Part shown: in pieces, positions 50,821 to 57,693 of the stretch
How the letters are laid out: every line of letters begins with the position of its first letter
How positions within the stretch are numbered: the first letter of the stretch is position 1
NCBI RefSeq assembly: GCF_014207255.1
Contig: NZ_JACHCZ010000002.1
Coordinates: 997,802 to 1,061,801, forward strand
Direction of reading: 5' to 3'
DNA: 64,000 nucleotides
From: Pseudomonas sp. JAI120
GTDB lineage: Bacteria > Pseudomonadota > Gammaproteobacteria > Pseudomonadales > Pseudomonadaceae
Notes under the pieces: generated by a model
Seen by the model: the letters and a program-made list of their open reading frames with translations, nothing else
Databases searched by the model: none
What the model was told of the DNA's origin: nothing
Program-made: the position numbers and the translations under genes

Positions 50821-50933
50821 CCGGCTCTAAACAGAAACCACTTGCATGCCGAAGTGGATAGGAAAAACGGCCGCTCCTAGCTAGTCTATCGCCCCCCAAA
50901 CCATTTTTCGCCATAGCACCCAAGGAGGGTACT

Positions 50934-51377
50934 TTGAATCAAGCCAACACCAACGAGCCAAAAAAATTCACAACCGCGTCGCAATTCGTTCGATTGACAA
51001 GCCTAAACGTGTGCATTGTCTTCGTCTTTTTCGCGGCGTGTTTCATGGTCTTCCGAAGTTTTCCCCTTGGCATGGCGATGCTCTGCACTGGACTCGGCTT
51101 TCTACTGATCAACTCCCCATTTGGCGAAAAGAACAAAAACATCATAGGGCTCGCGCTGGCATTTGTAGGTTACATGGTCTGTCTGCCTGGCACCTTTAAT
51201 CCGGTGGATCAGGTTGTGATTAAGCCATACGCCGTCGGCTTTGGTGGCCAGCCAGTTGTGGTGACTGTGGACGCAAGCTCTTGTCATTATGAAATGCGCT
51301 CCAGCAAACTCACCTGCGATGCCCAAGTGTTGCAAGCAGCCTCATCCCCATCACAACCGAGCAGTACAGCCAAGTAA
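50934..51377 (+). CDS. Hypothetical inner-membrane protein
   Basis: A 147-residue membrane protein with three hydrophobic helices (LNVCIVFVFFAACFMVF, LGMAMLCTGLGFLLI, IIGLALAFVGYMVCLP) and a periplasmic C-terminal domain holding a Cys pair (SSCHYE, LTCDAQV). It starts with TTG at 50934 behind AAGGAGGG. No family recognised. Likely an accessory inner-membrane protein. Confidence 0.55.
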   Translation: MNQANTNEPKKFTTASQFVRLTSLNVCIVFVFFAACFMVFRSFPLGMAMLCTGLGFLLINSPFGEKNKNIIGLALAFVGYMVCLPGTFNPVDQVVIKPYAVGFGGQPVVVTVDASSCHYEMRSSKLTCDAQVLQAASSPSQPSSTAK

Positions 51378-51413
51378 ATCTGGCACAACGATCGATGGCT
51401 TGGCTAGCCGGTC

Positions 51414-51450
51414 CTGTTGAAAGCCCTCTTCCTAAGTTGGCTTTCAACAG
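51414..51450. terminator. Long inverted repeat after the membrane protein gene
   Basis: CTGTTGAAAGCC (51414-51425) and GGCTTTCAACAG (51439-51450) are perfect 12-base arms. No T-run follows, so it is a possible bidirectional terminator or protein-binding site. Confidence 0.5.
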
Positions 51451-51475
51451 TAACAGCCACAATGTAAAAGTCCTT

Positions 51476-51672
51476 ATGAAGAAAATTAAGATCTGTCGGT
51501 TTCCGGGTGGCTATCCAAGGTCCAGGCGGGGCATGAAGAAGCTGTAACTATCACCCTCCACCCGAATGGGGCGGGCACCAATCAAGGACGCCAAGGCAAG
51601 CCAGCGTATTTTCACGCTCCCGAGGATGCGCTTTATGGGCTCGGTGATGCTGAAACCGAAGTGCAGGTTTAG
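51476..51672 (+). pseudogene. Remnant coding frame ahead of the gene at 51696
   Basis: A short frame from the ATG at 51476 (MKKIKICRFPGG) stops early. A second frame in the same strand encodes LSKVQAGHEEAVTITLHPNG and onwards, ending TAG at 51670-51672, just before TAGGAAAA. A one-base shift would join them into a gene of about 65 codons. The product is unrecognised. Confidence 0.35.
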
Positions 51673-51695
51673 ATAGGAAAAAGGAGCAACACTGT

Positions 51696-51935
51696 ATGGG
51701 AATGCCGAGCGAACCGCATCATGACGAATATGTTTTGAGCCTGGCACGGAAGTGTCCATTTCCAGAATGGCTTTTGCTGGAGCTACCAAATGGGAAATGG
51801 GGAGCATTCTGGCATGCAGGGCTAGAGGGAACTTGGGCTACGGCTGTTTGGGAAGGTGATTATTCAGCATGCGCCTTGGTCCATGCTGATCGATTCGAGG
51901 TGCTTCGCTATATGGAGAAGCATCAGTCCCACTAA
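51696..51935 (+). CDS. Hypothetical small protein
   Basis: Not recognised. A 79-residue Trp-rich acidic protein ([36 protein letters not shown]). AAGGAGCAAC precedes the ATG at 51696. No membrane helix. Confidence 0.5.
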   Translation: MGMPSEPHHDEYVLSLARKCPFPEWLLLELPNGKWGAFWHAGLEGTWATAVWEGDYSACALVHADRFEVLRYMEKHQSH

Positions 51936-51950
51936 GGTAGGAAAAGCCCA

Positions 51951-51998
51951 AGCCCCGCACCTGCGGGGCTGAGGCCGTAGAGGAACGCCGCGTTGGCG
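51951..51998 (+). promoter_or_regulatory. Two-hairpin leader element (copy)
   Basis: AGCCCCGCA pairs with TGCGGGGCT (51951-51959 with 51962-51970). After GAGGCCGTAGAG, CGCC (51986-51989) pairs with GGCG (51995-51998) over GCGTT. TAGGAAAA lies just upstream and the gene at 52026 downstream. Confidence 0.5.
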
Positions 51999-52025
51999 CC
52001 TCCCCCCTTAAGCTAAGGAACACTT

Positions 52026-52352
52026 ATGGATTTCAAGCTTACTTATTGGACGCGTCGGTGGTCAGCGAACACGACGCTCACGGTACAGAAAATCGAAGCT
52101 GGATGGCACATTTCCCACGTCGCGATCTATGGTGATGCTGATCGAGAAGGTGCGCCGTTCCTTGAGTCGAACTTACATCAAGACCACGTGAAATTCCCTC
52201 ACGACGTAGGTGCGTTCCTGGGCTTCGTATGGGAGCAATTGGATAGCGGCGAAATAGACGAACAACGAGCCCAGGAAATGATTCAGGAGATCGGCGATTG
52301 GATTAGTGCATGCGAGACATCGCAGCCTGTTTGGAAGGTCTGGAACAGCTAG
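52026..52352 (+). CDS. Hypothetical small acidic protein
   Basis: Not recognised. A 108-residue protein, Trp- and Glu-rich (FLGFVWEQLDSGEIDEQRAQEMIQEIGDWI). The N-terminal third is basic (YWTRRWSANTTLTVQKI). The ATG at 52026 follows AAGGAACAC. No signal peptide. Confidence 0.5.
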   Translation: MDFKLTYWTRRWSANTTLTVQKIEAGWHISHVAIYGDADREGAPFLESNLHQDHVKFPHDVGAFLGFVWEQLDSGEIDEQRAQEMIQEIGDWISACETSQPVWKVWNS

Positions 52353-52374
52353 GAACGCGTCCGCTGTAACCCAA

Positions 52375-52419
52375 GCCCTGGCCGTCAAACAGCCGGGGCC
52401 GAGGACGTAGAAAAGTCCT
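52375..52419 (+). promoter_or_regulatory. Two-hairpin leader element (copy)
   Basis: GCCCTGGC pairs with GCCGGGGC (52375-52382 with 52392-52399), then AGGAC (52402-52406) pairs with GTCCT (52415-52419). The CCAAGCC/GAGG-CGTAGA signature is shared with the copy at 51951. Confidence 0.45.
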
Positions 52420-52443
52420 TTATCCATAGGCAGGAGTTTCAAG

Positions 52444-52773
52444 ATGCAGCACGTAGGCGATTTGATTGTTACCGATACCCAAGAGACCTCTGGTCAAGTT
52501 ACTGGCACCACTTACGTGCGCGCTGGAGGGGTTTTGATTGCCCGTGGACAGTTATCAGGCGGGTTAATTATCGAAGCTGGCGGTCACGCCATCGTCCATG
52601 GCCAGGTTTCCCGCAACGTGTTGAATCAGGGGACGCTTGAACTGCTAGGCCAAGTGTCTGGCAAGGTTATTGGGAATCCGCCGATCAACCCAGTAAAGCC
52701 GGTCCAAATCGTCGGTACTGATCTTGAGGTTCCGTTTCGTGGCAAGACCACCTCATGGACGTACACCGGGTAG
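52444..52773 (+). CDS. Beta-helix-like (bactofilin-type) small protein
   Basis: A 109-residue protein whose middle consists of regular short beta-strand turns with Gly/Val spacing (TYVRAGGVLIARGQLSGGLIIEAGGHAIVHGQVSRNVLNQGTLELLG), as in bactofilin-like or right-handed beta-helix proteins. The family is not certain. Such proteins can polymerise or form capping helices. CAGGAG precedes the ATG at 52444. Confidence 0.5.
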   Translation: MQHVGDLIVTDTQETSGQVTGTTYVRAGGVLIARGQLSGGLIIEAGGHAIVHGQVSRNVLNQGTLELLGQVSGKVIGNPPINPVKPVQIVGTDLEVPFRGKTTSWTYTG

Positions 52774-52799
52774 TTCGAGGAATCGACCGCTGACTATCA

Positions 52800-52848
52800 G
52801 CCCGCCTAGTGCGGGCCATGTCAGTAGAGACTGGCAGTTCTGGCCGTC
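52800..52848 (+). promoter_or_regulatory. Two-hairpin leader element (copy)
   Basis: GCCCGC/GCGGGC (52800-52805 with 52811-52816), linker CATGTCAGTAGA, then a bulged hairpin using GAC..GGC with GGCC..GTC (52829-52848). It precedes the gene at 52870. Confidence 0.4.
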
Positions 52849-52869
52849 AAATTCAAAAAGGGATTCATA

Positions 52870-53271
52870 GTGAAAAAGATTACCCGTATTCAATCAGACT
52901 GTGGCCAAGGGGCCGCGTCCCTGATTCAGGTCGAAGCTGTCGCTGTTCGAGAAGAATTATACAAGGGCGCCGAGACCACTAAGTCACCGTTTGACATCGT
53001 GACCATTACAGTTAAATCGGCAACCCTCAGCACGACCCATACCTTCCACGGTGCCGATGGTGGCTATGGTGGGTTTGGCAAAACGTATCTGCCGGGCATC
53101 TTGCCTCTTCCACTGCAAGAAGATGAACGATTCGAGCAGGCAGCCCGTGACCTGATGAAAGCCATGGTTGATGTGCATATTTCCACTATCAAGCAGTTGG
53201 CAGAGATCCTGCCTGCCGAGAAGGAGAAAGGGCATCTGGACCTGACAAGTTTCGAGTCCGTGACCGAGTAA
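52870..53271 (+). CDS. Hypothetical small protein
   Basis: Not recognised. A 133-residue protein with a beta-rich N-half (ITVKSATLSTTHTFHGADGGYGGFGK) and a helical Lys/Glu-rich end (QAARDLMKAMVDVHISTIKQLAEILPAEKEKG). It starts with GTG at 52870 after AAGGGATTCATA. No signal peptide. Confidence 0.5.
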   Translation: MKKITRIQSDCGQGAASLIQVEAVAVREELYKGAETTKSPFDIVTITVKSATLSTTHTFHGADGGYGGFGKTYLPGILPLPLQEDERFEQAARDLMKAMVDVHISTIKQLAEILPAEKEKGHLDLTSFESVTE

Positions 53272-53345
53272 CACCAGCAGCCTTGGATAAGTCGCTGAGT
53301 GACGTCTCAGCGACCTAACCAGTTAACGGAAAGGTTCGCTGCACA

Positions 53346-53397
53346 CCACCGGCCCTTGATTGGGCCGGTGGCAGTACCAGGATGCGGTTTCAGCATC
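53346..53397 (+). promoter_or_regulatory. Two-hairpin leader element (best copy)
   Basis: CCACCGGCCC/GGGCCGGTGG (53346-53355 with 53362-53371), linker overlapping GGCAGTACCA, then GATGC/GCATC (53381-53385 with 53393-53397). The linker is the same as at 48615 while both stems differ in sequence, with pairing kept. Confidence 0.55.
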
Positions 53398-53420
53398 AGC
53401 GATACCTTTGGAGTAGCCAA

Positions 53421-53663
53421 ATGCTCATTGCTTCCAAAAACGGCAGCATCACCGCTGCCAAGCTGATCAGCGAAACAGGTGAAGCATGGACGTTGGAAGT
53501 TGAGAAGCGGAAACGTCGCCTCAGCAGAACTGACAGCCGTCAGCGTGCTTTCAACGATATGTCTGAAGCCATGAAATGGGCCGGTGCAGAACCAGAGCTG
53601 ATTGAGCATTTTGCTGCGCTAACTGCGGGAAAAACAGTGCCCACTGATCAGGCGCAGAGTTGA
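53421..53663 (+). CDS. Hypothetical small protein
   Basis: Not recognised. An 80-residue basic protein (ETGEAWTLEVEKRKRRLSRTDSRQRAFNDMSEAMKWAG). The ATG at 53421 has TTTGGAG eight bases upstream. Its stop codon overlaps the TTG start of a 40-codon frame encoding a membrane peptide. Confidence 0.5.
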   Translation: MLIASKNGSITAAKLISETGEAWTLEVEKRKRRLSRTDSRQRAFNDMSEAMKWAGAEPELIEHFAALTAGKTVPTDQAQS

Positions 53664-53782
53664 GGGAAAACGTCATAGCCACGTTAAAAGACTGGATGCA
53701 GGTGAAGTACTTCTACATTCCGTTTCCAATTGCGCTCGCGTTGTCGATTGGCGCTGTCGTCACTTTAGTTCTGTATGGCTAG
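53660..53782 (+). CDS. Possible 40-residue membrane peptide
   Basis: A short frame from TTG at 53660 (overlapping the previous stop, TTGA) encodes a basic start (RENVIATLKDWMQVKYFY) and one hydrophobic helix (IPFPIALALSIGAVVTLVLYG), ending TAG at 53780. An internal ATG at 53696 would give 28 residues. Overlap with the upstream gene suggests coupled translation of a small membrane peptide. Confidence 0.4.
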   Translation: MRENVIATLKDWMQVKYFYIPFPIALALSIGAVVTLVLYG

Positions 53783-53794
53783 GAAAAAAAATCG

Positions 53795-54121
53795 ATGAGT
53801 ATTGAAAACCGGTATCAGGCTGCCCGTAGTAGGTTTTTCGCTGAAAACCCTCGCGCGCTAACTCAGATCGAGTCGGTCAATCCAGCCGTAATTGAGGCCT
53901 GCGGGATAACGGTTGATGAATACCGCGAACAGCAGCGCATTGTGGTTTTCGCAGAGGCTGCTCGAAGCCGCGGACTCGAAGTCGATGAGTTCGTGATTTG
54001 CCTAGTCGCCGAGTCGCCGGAGCAGGCTAATGAATGGCGCTTGGATCAGCACCGTAAAATCGCGGATGCGCTTGGTATCGATTGGGATGAATACAAGCAG
54101 CTAAACCGTATCGTTGGGTAG
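53795..54121 (+). CDS. Hypothetical protein with two related segments
   Basis: Not recognised. A 108-residue acidic protein. Two segments share the pattern AxxxxG(I)xxDEY(R/K)xxxRI (ACGITVDEYREQQRIVV and ALGIDWDEYKQLNRIVG), suggesting an internal duplication. TAGGAAAA precedes the ATG at 53795. No membrane helix. Confidence 0.55.
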   Translation: MSIENRYQAARSRFFAENPRALTQIESVNPAVIEACGITVDEYREQQRIVVFAEAARSRGLEVDEFVICLVAESPEQANEWRLDQHRKIADALGIDWDEYKQLNRIVG

Positions 54122-54139
54122 GAAAATTCGCCCCGGTGT

Positions 54140-54360
54140 CGCCCGCGTGCCCGGCCCAGCGGACTGATGCCGTAATCGACGTAGCCAACCGGGCGGCTAC
54201 CGACCTCGATGTTGTCCTGGCAGTCGGTACCGGGAAACACGAAGCTGCCCCTGGGGGATTCGCTGCGCAGGTTCAACAGCTGTACGCCGCCGGCTAACGC
54301 ATCGAGGCGTACGATCTGACGGCGCTGGAAAAAGTCGCGTAGCGGGTCAAATAGGAGCAT
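54140..54360 (-). pseudogene. Remnant reading frame (minus strand)
   Basis: A GC-rich minus-strand frame (start 54360, MLLFDPLRDFFQRRQIVRLD, then RSESPRGSFVFPGTDCQDN) reads like an N-terminal gene fragment and runs out into unrelated sequence near 54140. It has no matching neighbours and seems to be debris of an unidentified gene. Confidence 0.35.
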
Positions 54361-54386
54361 AGGCCTATCCTCGCGGGGGGCGGGTG

Positions 54387-54749
54387 TCAGATCCGGTTGA
54401 TGTACTGGTTAGCCGGAATCGTTCCAAGGCCGTAACCTTCTACAACCAAATTCCAGTGCGTGGCCTGCTTTTTACCAGTGGGGGCATTGGAGCCGTAGAC
54501 CTCACCAATGTTCAGAAGCTTATTGCCTCTATCCCACACGATGTAGTTTCCAATGCGGATGGTGTTTGCAGGATGACGCTGGACGATATGCATGACGCCG
54601 GAATAGTCGGTCATGGTGATATTGATCAATTGGCCACATTCAGTGCATGTCCACGTCTGGTTATCAAGATGGGTCGCGCCACTGTTGTTGTTATGACCAT
54701 TTGGGCAGGAATAGTACGAATCGTAAGACGGAGAGATGTAAAACGTCAT
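54387..54749 (-). CDS. Zinc-ribbon hypothetical protein
   Basis: A 120-residue protein with two Cys pairs (CPNGH and CTECG, about residues 15-40), a zinc-ribbon arrangement. The C-terminal half is beta-rich (IGNYIVWDRGNKLLNIGEVYG). The minus-strand ATG at 54749 has GGAAGG six bases upstream. It is opposite to all neighbouring genes, so it is probably a recent insertion with its own promoter. Function unknown. Confidence 0.55.
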   Translation of the reverse strand: MTFYISPSYDSYYSCPNGHNNNSGATHLDNQTWTCTECGQLINITMTDYSGVMHIVQRHPANTIRIGNYIVWDRGNKLLNIGEVYGSNAPTGKKQATHWNLVVEGYGLGTIPANQYINRI

Positions 54750-54926
54750 GGTGAGCCTTCCAGGGCTGATTGGGGTGACAACGTATTTTATCGCGACATT
54801 TTTTAGTAGCGTTTTGGAGTCTGGAGAGCAAGCTTTGAAAAAAAGATATTCACTGGGAAACCTATTTTCTGCTGCGCCAAATGAGCCCGTTTGAGAGGGT
54901 TGCCTCGTTTTCGCGCGAGGATGCCC

Positions 54927-55637
54927 ATGAACCTACCACGCCCTACTCGAACCACTGCAATTCTCAGTGTCTGCCTAGTCATTCTGGCGGGCATATTGAG
55001 CTATGAGCATCATCAACTTTTCCAGCTCAGCAATAGCTTAGCCGCGACTGCCGACAAAGAGTCGCTGGATGCACTGCTGACTCGGCTGGGCAAAGTAGAT
55101 GAGCGCCTGGACGCCGTTGATGGCAAGCACCTAGTGTCCAACGAAGACTTCCGCTCCGGCCAGCAGGCGCTGTCCAATAGGATCGACGCCGCTCAGGCCT
55201 ACGCAAAGCAAGCAACAGAAGCGACACAGGAGTTGTCTCGCAACTCTGCATCTTCAGGCGAATTGGTAGTGCTCAAGGCAAGTCTGGAGACCATCGACAA
55301 CCGCCTTCAAGAGCTGAGTAAATCCCAGGTCAAACAACCGCCCGTGGCGCTCCCCAAAACGAAACCAGTACCTCGCAAATCACCACTTATCAAAAAGCCC
55401 GTCACCAGTGTCACCGCACCTCAGCCCCCACCATTCACTGTGATAGGGATCGAGTATCGAGGCGGTGAACGTTTTCTTTCGGTGGCTCCTACTGGCAGTA
55501 CCCACCTAAGCCAAATCTATCTGATCCGGCCGGGTGACGCTGTGGCAGGCACTGCCTGGCGCCTCAACACCCTAGACGGTAAATCCGCACGCTTCGACGT
55601 CGCGGGAACCCCACAAATCGTAACTGTCGCGCAATAG
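54927..55637 (+). CDS. ICE membrane-anchored protein, start of the tra operon
   Basis: A 236-residue protein with one N-terminal membrane anchor (ILSVCLVILAGILSYEHH), a long helical periplasmic stretch (ATADKESLDALLTRLGKVDERLDAVD), a Pro/Lys-rich linker and a beta-rich C-terminal domain (FTVIGIEYRGGERFLSVAP). Its position and architecture match the anchored protein that precedes the PFL_4693 gene in these ICEs, but I do not assign a family name. Of in-frame ATGs at 54921 and 54927, the latter has GCGAGG at better spacing. Confidence 0.65.
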   Translation: MNLPRPTRTTAILSVCLVILAGILSYEHHQLFQLSNSLAATADKESLDALLTRLGKVDERLDAVDGKHLVSNEDFRSGQQALSNRIDAAQAYAKQATEATQELSRNSASSGELVVLKASLETIDNRLQELSKSQVKQPPVALPKTKPVPRKSPLIKKPVTSVTAPQPPPFTVIGIEYRGGERFLSVAPTGSTHLSQIYLIRPGDAVAGTAWRLNTLDGKSARFDVAGTPQIVTVAQ

Positions 55638-55646
55638 GACCGTCCT

Positions 55647-56426
55647 ATGTCTGCCATCCACAATTCCCCCAAATCAGCCCCGCCAATTCTCAACCTCCAA
55701 AGCATTGCAAGCTTAGTGACGCTTCTATTTACCTGCAGCTGTTTTGCGGCTCCCCCACCAGCGACTTCCGTCACAAGCATGCAAAACAGTGACATCCAGA
55801 ATTCAGTCCAAAGCACTAACAAAGGGGAGATTGCCCGCGAGTGGGGCCTAACCACTCAAGAGTGGAGTCGATACCAAACCTTGATGGAGGGTCCCCGTGG
55901 AGTGTACTCGCCCGGCCTAGATCCGTTGACAGCGCTTGGCATCGAGGCCAAATCGAATGAAGAGCGTAAACATTACGCGGAACTGCAGGTGCGGGCTGAG
56001 AGGCAGCGAGTTGACAAGGAGTTGGCTTACCAGCTGGCCTATGACCAGGCGTTTGCCCGTCTATACCCCAATGAAAAAGTCATCCAGATCTCATCTAACC
56101 CTTCCTCCATAGGCTTCACTGCGCAGACAGCACTAAAAAGCAATGGTCGGCTTGCGATCTTTGTTCAAGATAACTGCACAGCGTGCATCGCACGCCTTAA
56201 GGACTTGCAAGCCAAAAAGCAGGCCTTTGATCTTTATTTCGTCGGCAGCCAGGGTGATGACGAGAAGATCCGCCGGTGGGCCATTCTGGCGGGTGTGGAA
56301 CCGGACAACGTACGCAGCCGGCAAATAACGCTAAATCACGACGAAGGACGTTGGCTTGGCCTTGGGCTCGGTGGCGAGCTGCCCGCTGTGGTGCGCGAGG
56401 TGAATGGACAATGGCAACGACAATAG
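55647..56426 (+). CDS. ICE protein, TIGR03759 / PFL_4693 family
   Basis: A 259-residue exported protein of the PFL_4693 family. A signal peptide (LVTLLFTCSCFAA) is followed by the conserved EWGLTTQEWSRYQTLMEGPRGVYSPGLDPLTALGI. The C-terminal third has a thioredoxin-like fold with CTAC (CxxC) in FVQDNCTACIARLKDL, so it may shuffle disulfides of transfer proteins in the periplasm. Its end overlaps the lytic transglycosylase gene by 16 bases. It is a hallmark gene of the ICE transfer operon. Confidence 0.85.
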   Translation: MSAIHNSPKSAPPILNLQSIASLVTLLFTCSCFAAPPPATSVTSMQNSDIQNSVQSTNKGEIAREWGLTTQEWSRYQTLMEGPRGVYSPGLDPLTALGIEAKSNEERKHYAELQVRAERQRVDKELAYQLAYDQAFARLYPNEKVIQISSNPSSIGFTAQTALKSNGRLAIFVQDNCTACIARLKDLQAKKQAFDLYFVGSQGDDEKIRRWAILAGVEPDNVRSRQITLNHDEGRWLGLGLGGELPAVVREVNGQWQRQ

Positions 56427-56968
56427 TCCATGGAACGCTGGCCGCTGCCATTTTGTTCGGCACATCATTAGCCATGGGTGCCGAAATACCTCCACCGGCA
56501 TATCAATTGATCGCGCTACCTGCGGGTGTTCCGTCCGAAGTGCTCTACGCCGTAGCCCTGCAGGAGAGCGGGACCCCACTTCGCGGCCAAGTGGTGCCTT
56601 GGCCTTGGACGTTAAACGTTGCGGGTGCTGGTTACCGCTTTGCGACACGCAACGATGCGTGTAGGGCGTTGATGATCGCCCTTCAGACGGCAGGTCCTAG
56701 CCGCGTCGACGTCGGTCTTGGGCAAACCAACATAGGTGCCAACGGCCACCGCTACCGCTACCCCTGTGAAGGACTCGATCCGTACAAAAACCTTACGGTA
56801 ACCGCGCAGATTCTAGCGGAACAGAAGGCCAAGGGCGGAGATTGGATCACAGCCGCTGGCCGTTACCACCGCCCGGCCGGAGGCGAGCCCGCGGCCCGTT
56901 ATCGTCGCGCATTTGTCAAACATCTCAGCCGTGTCACCGGCATTAACCTGATGGCGAACAATCCATGA
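56411..56968 (+). CDS. Lytic transglycosylase-like ICE protein
   Basis: A 185-residue exported SLT-type transglycosylase. A signal peptide (AAAILFGTSLAMGAE) precedes the catalytic Glu52 in LYAVALQESG, followed by the VDVGLGQTNIG and ITAAGRYHRPAG motifs typical of Slt enzymes, which cut peptidoglycan to let the transfer machine pass. The ATG at 56411 lies inside the end of the PFL_4693 gene; a longer frame from 56276 is unlikely. Stop and next ATG overlap by four bases. Confidence 0.85.
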   Translation: MATTIVHGTLAAAILFGTSLAMGAEIPPPAYQLIALPAGVPSEVLYAVALQESGTPLRGQVVPWPWTLNVAGAGYRFATRNDACRALMIALQTAGPSRVDVGLGQTNIGANGHRYRYPCEGLDPYKNLTVTAQILAEQKAKGGDWITAAGRYHRPAGGEPAARYRRAFVKHLSRVTGINLMANNP

Positions 56969-57468
56969 ATAGACTTTTCAGTTTCGTGCTTTTGCTGTCC
57001 TTGGCAACGCCAATTATGGTGAATGCCAGCTCGCTAATTGTGGTTGAGGACCGAGGTGGGGTTTCAGCCCTGCCGTACTATCAAGATTTAGCGCCGGAGC
57101 CCACCGAGCAATCCGCCCCATTGGAAAACATGGGAGTGCGGGGGCAAGGATCATTTCCCGTGCACTCAGACCAACTGACTCCCGGCCAAGCGCAAGGCCG
57201 GGTGATCAATGCGCCTGGCCTACAACCTCTATTCCTGGTTGGCGACGATGAAATGTCCAAGGCATGGCTGACGCAGCGCCATGAGCAACTGCGGCATTTG
57301 CAGGCAGTAGGCCTGGTAGTAAACGTGGCCAGTGCCGAACGATTTGCCGAGGTTCGACGCTGGGCAGGCGACCTGCAGGTGGTACCGGCCCCCTCAAATG
57401 ACCTTGCGCAGCGCCTTGGCATCAAGCACTACCCACTACTCATTACTGCGACCGCCATTGAGCAGTAG
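56965..57468 (+). CDS. ICE protein, TIGR03765 / PFL_4695 family
   Basis: A 167-residue exported protein of the PFL_4695 family. The signal peptide (FVLLLSLATPIMVNASS) is cut near residue 20. The body has GVSALPYYQDLAP, FPVHSDQLTPGQAQGRVI and a C-terminal alpha/beta part (VGDDEMSKAWLTQRHEQLRHL), with no catalytic motif known. It is found between the transglycosylase and TraD in all these ICEs. Start codon overlaps the previous stop. Confidence 0.88.
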   Translation: MNRLFSFVLLLSLATPIMVNASSLIVVEDRGGVSALPYYQDLAPEPTEQSAPLENMGVRGQGSFPVHSDQLTPGQAQGRVINAPGLQPLFLVGDDEMSKAWLTQRHEQLRHLQAVGLVVNVASAERFAEVRRWAGDLQVVPAPSNDLAQRLGIKHYPLLITATAIEQ

Positions 57469-57477
57469 GACACAGGG

Positions 57478-57693
57478 ATGCCATCACCTCTGACGATCAC
57501 CTTGGTGATCAGGCAGCCAAAAGATCCTCGAGCTTGCCAATTGATGTTGGAACAAATGACCTATGTTGCCAGGCTTTATGGCGGCAGTGTGACGTCGACA
57601 GAACAGGGTGACGCCATAGCAATGCGCTTGCTGCTAGCCGATCAAATATCAGCGCCTGAGCTAAGACACTCCAAGGAACTCAACAATGGCTAG
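57478..57693 (+). CDS. Hypothetical small protein upstream of traD
   Basis: Not recognised. A 71-residue protein (ITLVIRQPKDPRACQLMLEQMTYVARLYGGSVTST) with an alpha/beta feel. It sits between the PFL_4695 gene and traD, 9 bases after the former, and overlaps the traD start by 8 bases, so it is co-translated with it. It could help TraD stability, but that is unproven. Confidence 0.55.
   Translation: MPSPLTITLVIRQPKDPRACQLMLEQMTYVARLYGGSVTSTEQGDAIAMRLLLADQISAPELRHSKELNNG

Noticed and set aside
48560..53420. Integron gene-cassette (attC) array
   Set aside because: The recurring elements lack the GTTRRRY/RYYYAAC core pairs of attC sites, lie between stop and ribosome site, and no integron integrase is present.
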